Shown: positions 28,548 to 38,272, counted from the stretch's first letter. The stretch is 64,000 bases of DNA from Porticoccaceae bacterium (GCA_021773435.1 JAJFKC010000012.1:45653-109652); one strand, 5' to 3'. A program made the numbers and translations. The notes: a model not told the origin generated them from the letters alone.

Positions 28548-29528
28548 TTAAGTGGCAAACGCGGGCATTACTCTTTCAACAAACAGGCTTTGAGACTCCG
28601 GCGTCATAGCAATAATGATGTAGTAGCTCATGCCGGTCTCGTCGATACGTTTCTTCAATTCGTGAGTGACTTCATTCGGCGTGCCGAGCAGAGCAAGGGG
28701 CGAGTATTGAGCCGCAGAATAATCCGGAAAGCCCAGTTGTGTGGCGATGCCGCGTAGGGTTTCATCGTTGGCATTCTCAGACATCGCTACGAGGGTGATG
28801 CCGCCTAGCTCTATTTCTTCAGGGTCGCGTCCGGCTTCCGCCATATATTGGTGGAGCTGAGCGATCTTGGTTTTGAGCACATCCATGCTAAATCGAGCGG
28901 TGGCGTCGGGGTCGTTAATGAAATCCTTACCGTTCGATGTGGGTGGAATAATATTTAGGATGTCAGCATGAGCTGCAGCAATTTTAAGCAGGCCGGGGCC
29001 AGAGCCACCTAGCATAATGGGTGGACGGGGTTTCTGAACTGGCTTTGGGTTGGCATAGGCTTTGTTAATAGAAAAATACCTGCCGTTAAAGGTGGGTTCC
29101 TCGTCGCACCACATAGCTTTGAGTATCTGGATAGTTTCCTCTAACTGTGCCAATCGTTCAGGGGTGGAGGGGAAGTCATATCCGTGCGCTTGGTATTCTT
29201 TATCAAACCAGCCTGCGCCCAGACCCATGATAAAACGACCATTGCTGACCTGATCCAGAGTCGAGGTGATTTTCGCCAGTAAGGCGGGATTGCGAAACGA
29301 TGCGGCAGCAACGGAAGGTACTATACGGATGGTGTCAGTCAGTGCGGCGACGGCGGTCAGGCTGGTAAAGCATTCCAGCTGGGGCGTGTCATGGTTGCCA
29401 AGGGGCGAAAAAAAATGATCGTTGGTAGATACCGAGTAAAAGCCGTTCTGTTCTGCTTGCAGGGCTGCCGCTTTGGCCTGAGCGAAATCGCCGGTGGGTA
29501 GAAATAGACCAAATTTTATTTTGTTCAT
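28548..29528 (-). CDS. LLM class flavin-dependent oxidoreductase
   Basis: A 326-residue luciferase-like TIM barrel using FMN or F420. The start KIKFGLFLPTGDFAQA, the GRFIMGLGAGWFDKEYQAHG stretch near 97-116 and the RPPIMLGGSGP motif near 168-178 are typical of this superfamily. Members act as monooxygenases or F420-dependent dehydrogenases/reductases; the bacterial subgroup with TIM barrel and LGAGW is often called F420-dependent, but F420 in a gammaproteobacterium would be unusual and FMN is as likely. Part of the minus-strand catabolic run. Confidence 0.88.
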   Translation of the reverse strand: MNKIKFGLFLPTGDFAQAKAAALQAEQNGFYSVSTNDHFFSPLGNHDTPQLECFTSLTAVAALTDTIRIVPSVAAASFRNPALLAKITSTLDQVSNGRFIMGLGAGWFDKEYQAHGYDFPSTPERLAQLEETIQILKAMWCDEEPTFNGRYFSINKAYANPKPVQKPRPPIMLGGSGPGLLKIAAAHADILNIIPPTSNGKDFINDPDATARFSMDVLKTKIAQLHQYMAEAGRDPEEIELGGITLVAMSENANDETLRGIATQLGFPDYSAAQYSPLALLGTPNEVTHELKKRIDETGMSYYIIIAMTPESQSLFVERVMPAFAT

Positions 29529-29627
29529 TATATTCTCCGGGCGACGTCTTTTGTTTTCCAGGGTTTTACTTTTCAGAGGCTATATTTTTCTCGAACTTTA
29601 TTTGTTGGGCAGATATTTAGCGAGCTG

Positions 29628-30416
29628 TTATTTGCCGGCTAAGTTAGTGAAATCTGCCGGCCGTTTTTCTCTAAACGCCTGAATGGCTTCACGATTAGCC
29701 GGCGCGCCAATCAGCTCGGCAAAGGCCGCAATCTCGCGTTTGCGGGCGTCTTGAATGCCAGACAGCCGTGGTGCCAGCACCAATTGTTTGGTGTGTACCA
29801 GCGAACTGATGGGCATAGCAGCGATTTGTCTGGCCAGAGTTTCAACTTCGGGGATTAAATCTTCCGCACTGGTTTTTTTCCAGGCCAGGCCCATTTCGAC
29901 ACATTGGTCGGCATCAAACCATTCGGCGGTATAAAGCATATGGGCAGCGTTGGTCCAGCCGATAAGTTGCGGTAAGAGGTATGAGTTTGCAGCTTCAACG
30001 GTCACGCCAAGTGTGGCGAAAGGTGCCCTTAACCGCGCTGTTTCACTAATAAACACAAAGTCGCAGTGGGGTAGCATAGTGACGCCGATCCCGATGCCCA
30101 TACCATTAACAGCGGCAATAACGGGTTTTGGAAAGCAGGCCAGGGTATCGAGAAAGTGGGGGAAGCCATGGGGTTCGTCATCGTCATGCTGTGGAGGTTT
30201 CGCCATTTCGCCCAAATCCTGCCCGGCGGTAAAGGCTTTGCCAGCACCGGTAATAATTACCACCGCGATATCGTCGTTTGTGGCAGCGTCAACCAGGGCA
30301 TCGCCTGCACCATCGTATTGATCGTCGTTAAAGGCGTTAAGGGCATCGGGCCGATTGAGGATAATGGTACGGACACGGTCAGCGTCGTCAACAATCACGC
30401 AATCTGATTTCCTCAT
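29628..30416 (-). CDS. Enoyl-CoA hydratase/isomerase family protein
   Basis: A 262-residue crotonase-fold protein. The family landmarks are LNRPDALNAFND near 19-30, the oxyanion-hole segment AFTAGQDLGEM near 62-72 and GMGIGIGVTMLPHCDFVF near 105-122. The usual first catalytic Glu (in xMGxxxE) is not evident at its expected place, where ATLGVTVEAANS is read; the reaction could be hydration, isomerisation or hydrolysis of an acyl-CoA. It lies between the LLM oxidoreductase (99 bases) and hyuB (254 bases upstream) on the same strand. Confidence 0.86.
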   Translation of the reverse strand: MRKSDCVIVDDADRVRTIILNRPDALNAFNDDQYDGAGDALVDAATNDDIAVVIITGAGKAFTAGQDLGEMAKPPQHDDDEPHGFPHFLDTLACFPKPVIAAVNGMGIGIGVTMLPHCDFVFISETARLRAPFATLGVTVEAANSYLLPQLIGWTNAAHMLYTAEWFDADQCVEMGLAWKKTSAEDLIPEVETLARQIAAMPISSLVHTKQLVLAPRLSGIQDARKREIAAFAELIGAPANREAIQAFREKRPADFTNLAGK

Positions 30417-30670
30417 TAGAACCTCTCTGTTTTATAGATCATTGAAAGAAATTTGCTGGTGGCGCCGTCGCTTTAATTCAGGCCGTCGGCACTCACTGTA
30501 GCGCAGTTAATACAGTTCCGAGTATCGGCAGCATGTAACTAAAGGTTGGTGTGCCGTGTGGGCATCGGGCGAAGCTCAGCAAATCCTCCGCCTAATCGCG
30601 ACCGAGAATCATGACTAAAAATTTCGTAGCCGGTCATGCCCAGTTAAGCCTGGATATCATTAGACGGTTT

Positions 30671-32890
30671 TTAACCGGCCGTGTTATAGACGGGTGTACT
30701 TTCCTGATCGACCATCACGTTAACCTTTAGGCACACTGCGCAGCTGGGGCAGTAATGCTCGGTCAGGGTGACAGGCTTACGGTGTCGTCGCCGAATATGC
30801 GTGTCAGTTGCATCGAACAAATCTGCCAGGTCACGCTCTTGAGTTTGTGTGCCACTGGTCCAGCTTTCATTGGCACTGGTAAGTGGCGTGTCGCAGTGCG
30901 CGCATACCCAGCTGCCATTCTGACGCAGCACATCTGCGTGGCAAGTGTCCTTCGGCAGTTTGTCCAGGGCGACGTTTGCTGATGCCACCAACGTTGACCG
31001 CAGGGCATTGCGGTTCGCCCAGGTCGCGTTGGCATCCACCGCAGTGCTGCTGCCATTGACAAATACCGCGCCATATAATTGTTCGGCTGCATTGGCAGAA
31101 ATGGCATTGTCAATAAGATCTTGTTGAATTAGGGCTGGATCCCTGAGGAAGGGGTCGCCAAGGCCACCGCCACCACCACCAAGGCCTCTGAAGACATCAC
31201 CTTTGGCAAAAGGTATATTGGTTTGGCAACCGAGTAATGAATTGTCCACCACGCCTTTTACCAGCTCTGGAGAAGTGGGTAATTTGCCTTTTGCCAGGAG
31301 CTGTTCGACCTCGCCTTCTCGGATTAGCCAGGCCTTACCACAACCGCCGGGCAAGCCGCCTGATGCGCCGCGTGCGGGGATTTCCGCACCGCTCTGGAAG
31401 TTCATGCCGACGAAATTGTTAGCCCCATGCAGCATAAAGGCCTCGTCGATGGCCAGACCGCCGCGGGTGACGCCAGCGCCGCCGGCATTAGGCTGCATTT
31501 TTCGCCATAGCATAAGTACTGGCGAGTCCAGTTCCTGAACTTCGATATCCGCCCATTTGATGGCCAGGGTGGACTGCATACCGTAACAATCCTGGCCGTC
31601 GCCCGTAGTTTGCCCAGAGCCGCCAATACCCACCGCCATACCGAAAGGCATAAACATGGAAGGATTGCCTTTGTTATCTTCGCCAAACCAGATACCTAAG
31701 GTGACTGCACCAGAGGACTGGCCAGATACCCGGCTACGTAATTCTTCGTCGTCAGAGGCAGCGCAGGCGGCTGCGACAGCTTCCTGAGCCATACGTCCGG
31801 CGCGCATACCGGCAGACGCGTGACCGCTGGTGACTGGCGCGGGTACCACCGGATTAAGAATACTGCCTTCTTCACCCAGGTCTATTTCAAGGCAATTCCA
31901 GAAGCCCTCATTGAAGGGGATGTCGGGGGCCAGTTGACACATTATTGGCGCAATTAAACTGCCCTCTGAAGCCGAAGGCCCGGCATTGATAAAGGCGGCA
32001 ACCTGAGGGCAACCCGAGAATTTAAACTTTAGTTGATCCCCCGAAACGGTCATTTCACAAAATATGGGGTTGAGGCTGTCGTCGCCAAAACCATCGTACT
32101 CTACGTAGTCGTAGGTTTGGTAGGTGCCGTCTGGTAAACGGGCGATACGTTCACGCAGGGCTTTTTCTGTAAGTTTTATGTTGTAGTCAATATATTTTTT
32201 TAAAGTAGCCTGGCCGTATTCGTCGATCAGCTTGCCCATACGCTCGCCACCGACATTACAGGCTGCGACCAGGCTGCGTAGGTCGCTGATAAACGATAAT
32301 GGGACACGAACGTTGTTGCGCATAAAACTGACCCACTCGTCATCGAGTACGGCATTGTGTGCCACACGGGTGCCGGGAAAGCGCAGCGCCTCAGAAAATG
32401 TATCTCGGGCTTCTGGCGCGAAACCGCTGATAGCCGCACCGCCGATATCCATTAAGTGTGCGTTGGAGAAAGTCCAGCCGACTAGTTCGTCGCCATAAAA
32501 TATCGGCATCACAATGCCGACGTCACCCTGGTGCAACGCGCCGCTGGTGTGTGGGTCGTTACAGATAAAGGCGTCGCCGGGCTGGACGTCATCGGGGACG
32601 CGAGCCTTGGCAACCGCTTCGACACCGCGTCGCGATGAGGCCATATGTAGCAGTATATAGCCGGAGCTGCCGATCTGGTTGAGGTCGGCATCAAACAATA
32701 CCGTGGAAAAATCCTTGGATTCAGTGAGTACCGGTGAGCCTGAGGTGCGCAGCAAAACCAGGCTCATTTCAGTGGTGATATTGTCGAAGGCCGAGCGAAT
32801 CACCTCAGCAGTGATGGGGTCGAATTCACCACTGGCGCTTTGTGCAGCGGTGTTGGTTTGGCTAGTGTTGGTGGCTGTATTCGTCGTCAT
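30671..32890 (-). CDS. Hydantoinase B/oxoprolinase family subunit with C-terminal zinc-ribbon extension
   Basis: A 739-residue HyuB-type subunit. The body (about 20-640) is typical: FDPITAEVIRSAFDNI at the start, GDAFICNDPHTSGALHQGDV near 105-124, and the glycine-rich GLGGGGGGLGDPF near 580-592. After about residue 650 it carries an unusual tail with cysteine pairs (CHAD, CAHC, then CPSC-AVC) that looks like a zinc ribbon of the kind found as a separate small subunit in acetone/acetophenone carboxylases. With HyuA it should form an ATP-dependent enzyme that opens a cyclic amide or carboxylates a ketone. Gene order hyuA then hyuB on the minus strand, with a 136-base gap containing a tandem repeat. 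Confidence 0.9.
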   Translation of the reverse strand: MTTNTATNTSQTNTAAQSASGEFDPITAEVIRSAFDNITTEMSLVLLRTSGSPVLTESKDFSTVLFDADLNQIGSSGYILLHMASSRRGVEAVAKARVPDDVQPGDAFICNDPHTSGALHQGDVGIVMPIFYGDELVGWTFSNAHLMDIGGAAISGFAPEARDTFSEALRFPGTRVAHNAVLDDEWVSFMRNNVRVPLSFISDLRSLVAACNVGGERMGKLIDEYGQATLKKYIDYNIKLTEKALRERIARLPDGTYQTYDYVEYDGFGDDSLNPIFCEMTVSGDQLKFKFSGCPQVAAFINAGPSASEGSLIAPIMCQLAPDIPFNEGFWNCLEIDLGEEGSILNPVVPAPVTSGHASAGMRAGRMAQEAVAAACAASDDEELRSRVSGQSSGAVTLGIWFGEDNKGNPSMFMPFGMAVGIGGSGQTTGDGQDCYGMQSTLAIKWADIEVQELDSPVLMLWRKMQPNAGGAGVTRGGLAIDEAFMLHGANNFVGMNFQSGAEIPARGASGGLPGGCGKAWLIREGEVEQLLAKGKLPTSPELVKGVVDNSLLGCQTNIPFAKGDVFRGLGGGGGGLGDPFLRDPALIQQDLIDNAISANAAEQLYGAVFVNGSSTAVDANATWANRNALRSTLVASANVALDKLPKDTCHADVLRQNGSWVCAHCDTPLTSANESWTSGTQTQERDLADLFDATDTHIRRRHRKPVTLTEHYCPSCAVCLKVNVMVDQESTPVYNTAG

Positions 32891-32913
32891 AATTTTTCTC
32901 CTGCCCCATATTT

Positions 32914-32958
32914 GGGAAAATTTTGTTTGTGCAAATTTTGTCTGGGCAATTTTATGGT
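32914..32958. repeat. 15-bp imperfect tandem repeat, 3 copies, upstream of hyuB
   Basis: Units at 32914-32928, 32929-32943 and 32944-32958 share GGGCAAATTTTGTCT-like sequence with several mismatches. They lie 24 to 68 bases before the hyuB start, in its leader. Confidence 0.55.
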
Positions 32959-33026
32959 CGTCAAATTAATGGCTGCTTAGGCTTAACTCAGATTTAATCT
33001 ATCCCCGGGCTAGATCTTTACCCGGC

Positions 33027-35117
33027 TTAGTCGGCTCGAATTGAGACGCGGAAATTGTTGTATTCATCCCTTTTTATCGATGCGCTGGGCGGAACGTAAA
33101 TGGTGGTGTCCTTGCAATCGATCACACCAGGGCCGTCAAAAGTCGTGCCCGGCGTTAATTTGTCCGCATCATAAATGGGGGTCTCCACCCATTCCTGAGT
33201 GTCGGGCAAAAACAATCTTCGGGTGGATAAAATTGCGTGTGAGGCGTCGGTGTTTTTGGCCTCCACTGGTTGTATATCCGGCTTTTGCCGAAGCCCCACA
33301 CCCGTGACGACATAATTAACCAACATTAAGTCTGACTCAGTCCAGGCAGTACCAGGGCCAAACTCCTCTTCGTAGGCGACATCAAATACCGGATTAATGC
33401 CGACACCCAGGTCTTTTTCGACATCGCTTTTGGCCATGGCCATATTCATTTCGGCTAGCTGACCGACATAGCGGAAGTCGCCGCCGAAGGTGATCTGCAT
33501 TTCGCCGTCGCTAAAGCCGGCGTCTTTCAAATCCTGGCGGATTAATTGTTCGAGGCGATCACGGGTGGCTATCATGTGACCGTAGCCATCTTCCTCGCCA
33601 ACAAGCCAGCCGATGGTGGCCGATTCTCTGCGAATGTAATCGGCTTCGAGAAGGCCGTAGGCTGAAAACGCCGAGCTTTGACCAGGGATGATCATATCGG
33701 TGATACCGAGTTTTTGGCATACCGAGGCGCTGAACACAGGCAATGCGCCGCCATAAGCGATAAAGGTGCATTTGCGTGGGTCGCGACCACGGCTCACCGA
33801 AAGCTCGCGCAGGGCGTTAGCCATGTTCGCGACCACCAGGGAATAAGCTCCAGCCGCGGTTCGGGTAGCGTCCCAACCCAGGGCATTACCGACTTTTTCT
33901 TCCAGAGCGTTTTTCGCTGCGTCAATATCTAGCTCATATTCGCCACCCAGATAATTTTCGGGATCGATAAAGCCCATCACCGCCATGCAGTCAGTTACCG
34001 TTGGCTCAGTGCCACCGCGGCCTGAACAGACTGGTCCGGGCATGGAGCCAGCGCTTTGCGGGCCGACCTGGGGAATACCCCGTGAATCGAGATGAATAAT
34101 GCTGCCGCCGCCCGCACCGATGGAATCAATATCCAGCAGGCTCAGCGCCGTATCAAATCGACCAATGGTGCAGCGCTGCACAACTTTTGGTTGTTGATTG
34201 TGAATCAATATGGAGTCAAAGCTGGTGCCGCCCATATCGCCGCATAAAACTTCGTCCAAACCATAGCGTTTCGCTAATGCAGCAGAACCGACAGCGCCAC
34301 CGGCAGGACCAGAGCTATATAGCTGGATGGGCACTTGCTTGACCACTTCTTCAGTGAGTACACCGCCGAGGCCGTTAAAGAACTCGAGTGAGCGCTCATA
34401 ACCCCTCGCGCGTAGGCCATCGGCGACGGTCTCTACGAAGTTTTTGACAGGCGGTTGCACATAGCAATTCAAAATGGCTGTTTGCCAGCGCTCAAATTCA
34501 CGGAATACTGATGCCACTGATATCGATTGCGTGACGAAAATATCAGGTGCCACGCGTTTGATAATCTCCTCGGCTTCCTGCTCGTGACTGCCATTAGCCG
34601 TGCTCCACAGGAAGCAGACAGCGATGCAGTCAACGCCCAGTCCGACCAGGCGGCGCACCTCCTTTTCGACCTGGACATGATCCAGCGCGACAATGACCTC
34701 GCCATCCCGATCAATACGTTCGTCGATTTCGGCAACGAATTCCTGGGGCACCAGGCGAGGCAAGTTGCGTTGCAGATGATCATCCCGGACATTCATACGC
34801 GCGCCGCGACCGACCCGCAGTATGTCTGAGAAGCCCCCAGTAACCAGAACGCCCACCGTTGCACCTTTTAGCTCGGTTAGTGAGTTGGTCACGATGGTAT
34901 TGCCATTAACAAATGCGCGACAGTGCTTGGCCAGCAAGTCATCCACAGAAATATCGATAATCTTGGAGACATTGGTCAGGGCATTAAATATGCCCACCGA
35001 ATAGTCATCGTGGGTGGTCAGCGCCTTGGCGCGGACGATGTTGGTGCCCTGTACGGAACACAAGTCGGTGTGTGTCCCCCCGACATCAATGCCAAGACTT
35101 ATTTCGTTAGCTGTCAT
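33027..35117 (-). CDS. Hydantoinase A/oxoprolinase family subunit
   Basis: A 696-residue HyuA-type ATP-binding subunit. The N-terminal nucleotide-binding motif is GIDVGGTHTD (9-18) and the second acetate/sugar kinase-type motif is CGDMGGTSFD near 292-301. Other family landmarks are LYSSGPAGGAVGSA and SRGRDPRKCTFIAYGGA. Works with HyuB on hydantoins, 5-oxoproline, or, in the acetone and acetophenone carboxylases, on ketones. It is the first gene of the minus-strand run and is divergent from the SDR gene. Confidence 0.92.
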   Translation of the reverse strand: MTANEISLGIDVGGTHTDLCSVQGTNIVRAKALTTHDDYSVGIFNALTNVSKIIDISVDDLLAKHCRAFVNGNTIVTNSLTELKGATVGVLVTGGFSDILRVGRGARMNVRDDHLQRNLPRLVPQEFVAEIDERIDRDGEVIVALDHVQVEKEVRRLVGLGVDCIAVCFLWSTANGSHEQEAEEIIKRVAPDIFVTQSISVASVFREFERWQTAILNCYVQPPVKNFVETVADGLRARGYERSLEFFNGLGGVLTEEVVKQVPIQLYSSGPAGGAVGSAALAKRYGLDEVLCGDMGGTSFDSILIHNQQPKVVQRCTIGRFDTALSLLDIDSIGAGGGSIIHLDSRGIPQVGPQSAGSMPGPVCSGRGGTEPTVTDCMAVMGFIDPENYLGGEYELDIDAAKNALEEKVGNALGWDATRTAAGAYSLVVANMANALRELSVSRGRDPRKCTFIAYGGALPVFSASVCQKLGITDMIIPGQSSAFSAYGLLEADYIRRESATIGWLVGEEDGYGHMIATRDRLEQLIRQDLKDAGFSDGEMQITFGGDFRYVGQLAEMNMAMAKSDVEKDLGVGINPVFDVAYEEEFGPGTAWTESDLMLVNYVVTGVGLRQKPDIQPVEAKNTDASHAILSTRRLFLPDTQEWVETPIYDADKLTPGTTFDGPGVIDCKDTTIYVPPSASIKRDEYNNFRVSIRAD

Positions 35118-35454
35118 TACCTTACCCCTTTTTATTAATCGATCAGTTTTTAACTCAGTTAGTATTCGTCAGTCAATATTAGAAAATTAGAGCGATTCTT
35201 GCCGATCACACCGAGGTGTGTTGCCGAGACACGTGCGAGTGTTAAATCGATCTGGTAATTTTTGATTGCTCAGCATTAGAGGGTTTTTTTTTCCAGGACG
35301 CAAGTTTAAGTGCTCGATTAGCGTGGCGTGGGATATTCAGAGTCAGGCCGGTGACGCATGTCGGCTATTCTCAAGCGATTGATACAACTGGACTTGGCCT
35401 AGCCGGCAGTGCCAGAATCACCGGCTCCAATTAATCCTATGCAAGGTAAAACTT
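35118..35454. other. Divergent intergenic region between hyuA and the SDR gene
   Basis: 337 bases that must hold the promoters of the two divergent catabolic runs. A run of nine T occurs near 35286-35294. No clear operator palindrome, hairpin or small gene was seen. Confidence 0.5.
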
Positions 35455-36210
35455 ATGTCTAGTTTAGAAGGAAAAGTAATATTGATCACTGGTGCGGCGC
35501 GAGGTCAGGGCGAAGCCGAGGCGCGTTTGTTCGCCGAACGGGGTGCCGAGGTGGTGATTTGTGATGTGCTCCACGAGCAGGCGCAAAAAGTCGCTTCAGA
35601 TATTGGCGATTCTGCCCGCGCTATCGAACTCAATGTCACCGATGCCAATGCCTGGCAGTCGGCCGTCGAAGAAACCGTCTCCACATTCGGTAAGATCAAT
35701 GGCCTGGTTAATAATGCTGCAATAGCAGGCGTTATTTCTTTTGCTGATATAACCCCCGAAGAGTATATGAACGTTATCAATATCAATCAGCTGGGCGTAT
35801 TTCTGGGTATGAAAGCCGTGGCTGGCCCCATGAAGGCTGCCGGTGGTGGCGCCATTGTGAATATTTCATCAATCGCTGGCCTGGGTGGGATGCCCGGCGG
35901 TATCGCCTATTGCGCCAGCAAGTTTGCCGTTCGTGGTATGACTAAAGTTGCCGCGATGGAACTGGGTGGAGACGGTATTCGCGTTAATTCCATTCATCCA
36001 GGCGGCGTGTTGACCAATATGGTCACCGATGCCGGTCTCGTCGGTGACGAAGCAAATAACATGTTCAATGCCGTGCCATTGGGCCGAATCGCTCAGCCGA
36101 GAGAGATGGCGACTTTGGCAGCCTATCTGCTCTCCGATGACAGCTCGTACTCAACGGGTTCAGAGTTTATTGCTGATGGCGGGATGACTGCGGGGTTCTC
36201 TCTCAATTAA
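35455..36210 (+). CDS. Short-chain dehydrogenase/reductase (hydroxysteroid dehydrogenase-like)
   Basis: A 251-residue classical SDR. The NAD(P)-binding motif is TGAARGQG (12-19), then NNAA near 86-89, catalytic Ser near 138, and YCASK with Tyr152 and Lys156. Asp near 37 (VICDV) at the end of the second strand predicts NAD preference. The ARGQGEAEARLFAERGAEVV segment resembles 3-alpha/20-beta hydroxysteroid dehydrogenases, so an alicyclic alcohol may be the substrate; that is an inference. Followed by a strong bidirectional terminator at 36269. Confidence 0.9.
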   Translation: MSSLEGKVILITGAARGQGEAEARLFAERGAEVVICDVLHEQAQKVASDIGDSARAIELNVTDANAWQSAVEETVSTFGKINGLVNNAAIAGVISFADITPEEYMNVININQLGVFLGMKAVAGPMKAAGGGAIVNISSIAGLGGMPGGIAYCASKFAVRGMTKVAAMELGGDGIRVNSIHPGGVLTNMVTDAGLVGDEANNMFNAVPLGRIAQPREMATLAAYLLSDDSSYSTGSEFIADGGMTAGFSLN

Positions 36211-36268
36211 GCGGATTATGTAATCTGCTTGATGAATAGCAGTTCTAAAGTTAGTTAGCTATCTTGTC

Positions 36269-36296
36269 AAAAGTCCCAACCACGGTTGGGACTTTT
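36269..36296 (+). terminator. Rho-independent terminator, probably bidirectional
   Basis: Perfect 13-base arms AAAAGTCCCAACC (36269-36281) and GGTTGGGACTTTT (36284-36296). The A and T ends make it usable in both directions. It separates the SDR gene from the alcohol dehydrogenase gene. Confidence 0.85.
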
Positions 36297-36423
36297 GCTA
36301 TTTCACTAGGGGCTGACTATCTTTCATTTCATAATGAGTTACTTTTTTCCGGGTAGAGTCAATATATAAATGTAAGTGCGATTTATCAAAAACGACAGAT
36401 CAAATTTACGAAGGGGTTAAGTG

Positions 36424-37500
36424 ATGCGTGCAGCGGTAATGCGAGATTCAAAAATAGTCGTCGATGATATTTCAGCGCCGACCCCTGGATCGGGCGAAGT
36501 GCTGGTCAAAACCCTGGCCTGTGGCATATGCGGCTCGGATTTGCACACCCTGATCCATGGCCATCAAATGGTGGAGATGTCACGGGACAACGATGGTCTA
36601 TTTGATATGGACTTGAGTCGCGATGTGGTGATGGGCCATGAGTTCTGTGCTGAGATTCTGGATTATGGGCCGGACACCACCGGCAAATTAGCCGTGGGTA
36701 CGCGGGTCTGTGCCATGCCTGTTTTGATGCGCGGCGGCAAGATGGCCACGGCGGGCTACTCAAATGATGTTCCCGGCGGTTTTGGTGAACAAATGGTCCT
36801 GCTTGAATCCATGATGTTGCCCGTGACCAATGGTGTGTCGACCGAACTTGCCGCGTTAACCGAGCCGATGTCGGTGGGTTATCACACCGTCGAAATGGCC
36901 CGCTTACAAAAAGACGAAGTGCCTCTGGTGATTGGTTGCGGTCCGGTGGGTCTGGCGGTGATTACTGCCCTCAAGTTAAAAGGCGTCGGGCCGATCATCG
37001 CCGCTGATTTTAGTCCGGCGCGCAGAAAACTCGCCGAGCAGGTAGGGGCCGATGTGGTGGTCGATCCTGGTATTAATTCGCCTTATGAAACCTGGACAGA
37101 TCTGGCGCGTGCGGATAAAACTGATGGTCGCGATAATCCTTTCGATAGCGGCCCCAAGACGCGACCGGGCGTTTATTTCGAATGTGTCGGTGTACCTGGG
37201 GTCATCGATCAGTTGATCGCCGGCGCGCCCCGAGGTGGCCGCATTGTGGTGGTAGGGCTGTGTATGGAGCAGGATCAGTTTATGCCATATCGTGCGATTA
37301 CCAAAGAGCTTAATATCCAGTTCGTGCTGGCTTATACCGGCGAAGAATTCGCCAGCACGCTGCACAATATTTCTGAAGGTCTGGTTAATGTAGAACCGAT
37401 GATCACCGGCAAGGTAGGACTTGATGGCGTTGCTGATGCGTTTAATGATCTGGGCGACCCAGAAAAACATGCCAAGATACTAGTCGAGCCGTGGCGGTGA
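36424..37500 (+). CDS. Zinc-dependent alcohol dehydrogenase (MDR family)
   Basis: A 358-residue medium-chain dehydrogenase. The catalytic zinc site is seen as CGICGSDLHT (near 33-42) and GHEFCAEI, and the Rossmann motif as GCGPVGLAV near 173-181, with an acidic Asp (AADFS) after it that favours NAD. The long insert between catalytic Cys and GHE is unusual but within family range. GTG 36421 is also in frame; ATG 36424 with GAAGGGG upstream is taken. A cysteine-rich structural zinc loop was not seen, so only the catalytic zinc is expected. Probably oxidises an alcohol intermediate of the neighbouring pathway. Confidence 0.9.
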   Translation: MRAAVMRDSKIVVDDISAPTPGSGEVLVKTLACGICGSDLHTLIHGHQMVEMSRDNDGLFDMDLSRDVVMGHEFCAEILDYGPDTTGKLAVGTRVCAMPVLMRGGKMATAGYSNDVPGGFGEQMVLLESMMLPVTNGVSTELAALTEPMSVGYHTVEMARLQKDEVPLVIGCGPVGLAVITALKLKGVGPIIAADFSPARRKLAEQVGADVVVDPGINSPYETWTDLARADKTDGRDNPFDSGPKTRPGVYFECVGVPGVIDQLIAGAPRGGRIVVVGLCMEQDQFMPYRAITKELNIQFVLAYTGEEFASTLHNISEGLVNVEPMITGKVGLDGVADAFNDLGDPEKHAKILVEPWR

Positions 37501-37609
37501 CAGGGGATATCTTTCCCCGATCCGAAAGACCTTGCAGCAAAGCCATAGAATTCAGTAGAAGCGTGGTTTATCCTGCAGCCACTTTAAACTTTGACTTAGA
37601 AGCACCGAA

Positions 37610-37639
37610 TCATCATTAGCAGAGTCATCATTAGCAGTA
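37610..37639. repeat. 15-bp tandem repeat, 2 copies, in the leader of the first MaoC-type gene
   Basis: TCATCATTAGCAG is repeated with a 15-base period at 37610 and 37625. A second, 13-base period repeat (GCAGTAATTAAAA / GCAGTTATTAAAA) follows directly, before the AACAGGAG ribosome binding site. Confidence 0.6.
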
Positions 37640-37677
37640 ATTAAAAGCAGTTATTAAAATACCAACAGGAGAAACCA

Positions 37678-38199
37678 ATGGCCGAATTTAAATTTCCAGT
37701 CGATGCCAGCCAGATTATGTTATTTGCTCGCTCGGTGGGGGATAACAATCCCATCTATCACGATGCTGAGCATGCCAAAGGCACAGAACCAGGCGGAATC
37801 GTCGCGCCGCCCACCTTTGTTCAGGCCAGTTCCCAGTACGACCCTAAATTCGCGCTGCGCCCCGTGATTGGCAAGCCGTGGTTTGGCTCCGGGAAAGAAG
37901 CCACCGGCCTCAAGCCAAAAGCCAAGAAGGCCGATGATGGTGCCAAAAAAGACAGTGGCGATAGCAGTGCGAGAATGCTCCACGCCGAGCAGCAATATGT
38001 TTATCACAAACCGATTCGTCCAGGTGATGACCTGACTGTGACCACCAAGCGCGGTAATAGCTGGGAGAAAGAAGGTCGTCGCGGCGGCACCATGGCGTTT
38101 AGTGAGGTGATTACCGAATACCGAGATTCAAGCGGTGAGCTAGTGGTAACCGCAACGTCTGTGGGCGTGACCACCGGTAAAGCGGTCACCCAGGACTAA
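37678..38199 (+). CDS. MaoC-like hydratase, N-terminal (HadA/FAS1-type) subunit
   Basis: A 173-residue hot-dog fold protein resembling the N-terminal MaoC_dehydrat_N domain. It opens with FPVDASQIMLFARSVGDNNP, the typical substrate-channel segment, and lacks the catalytic Asp-His pair of active subunits as far as I can see. A lysine-rich insert (PKAKKADDGAKKDSG, about 80-94) is unusual. The next gene encodes the small catalytic-type partner, so the pair looks like HadA-HadB of (3R)-hydroxyacyl dehydratases. AGGAG lies 7 bases before the ATG. Confidence 0.82.
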   Translation: MAEFKFPVDASQIMLFARSVGDNNPIYHDAEHAKGTEPGGIVAPPTFVQASSQYDPKFALRPVIGKPWFGSGKEATGLKPKAKKADDGAKKDSGDSSARMLHAEQQYVYHKPIRPGDDLTVTTKRGNSWEKEGRRGGTMAFSEVITEYRDSSGELVVTATSVGVTTGKAVTQD

Positions 38200-38272
38200 T
38201 ATCAAAGCGGATACGCATGTACTCCAGCATCTTTAAATAAATTATTTAGTACAGACTTCAGGAGAGATAACC

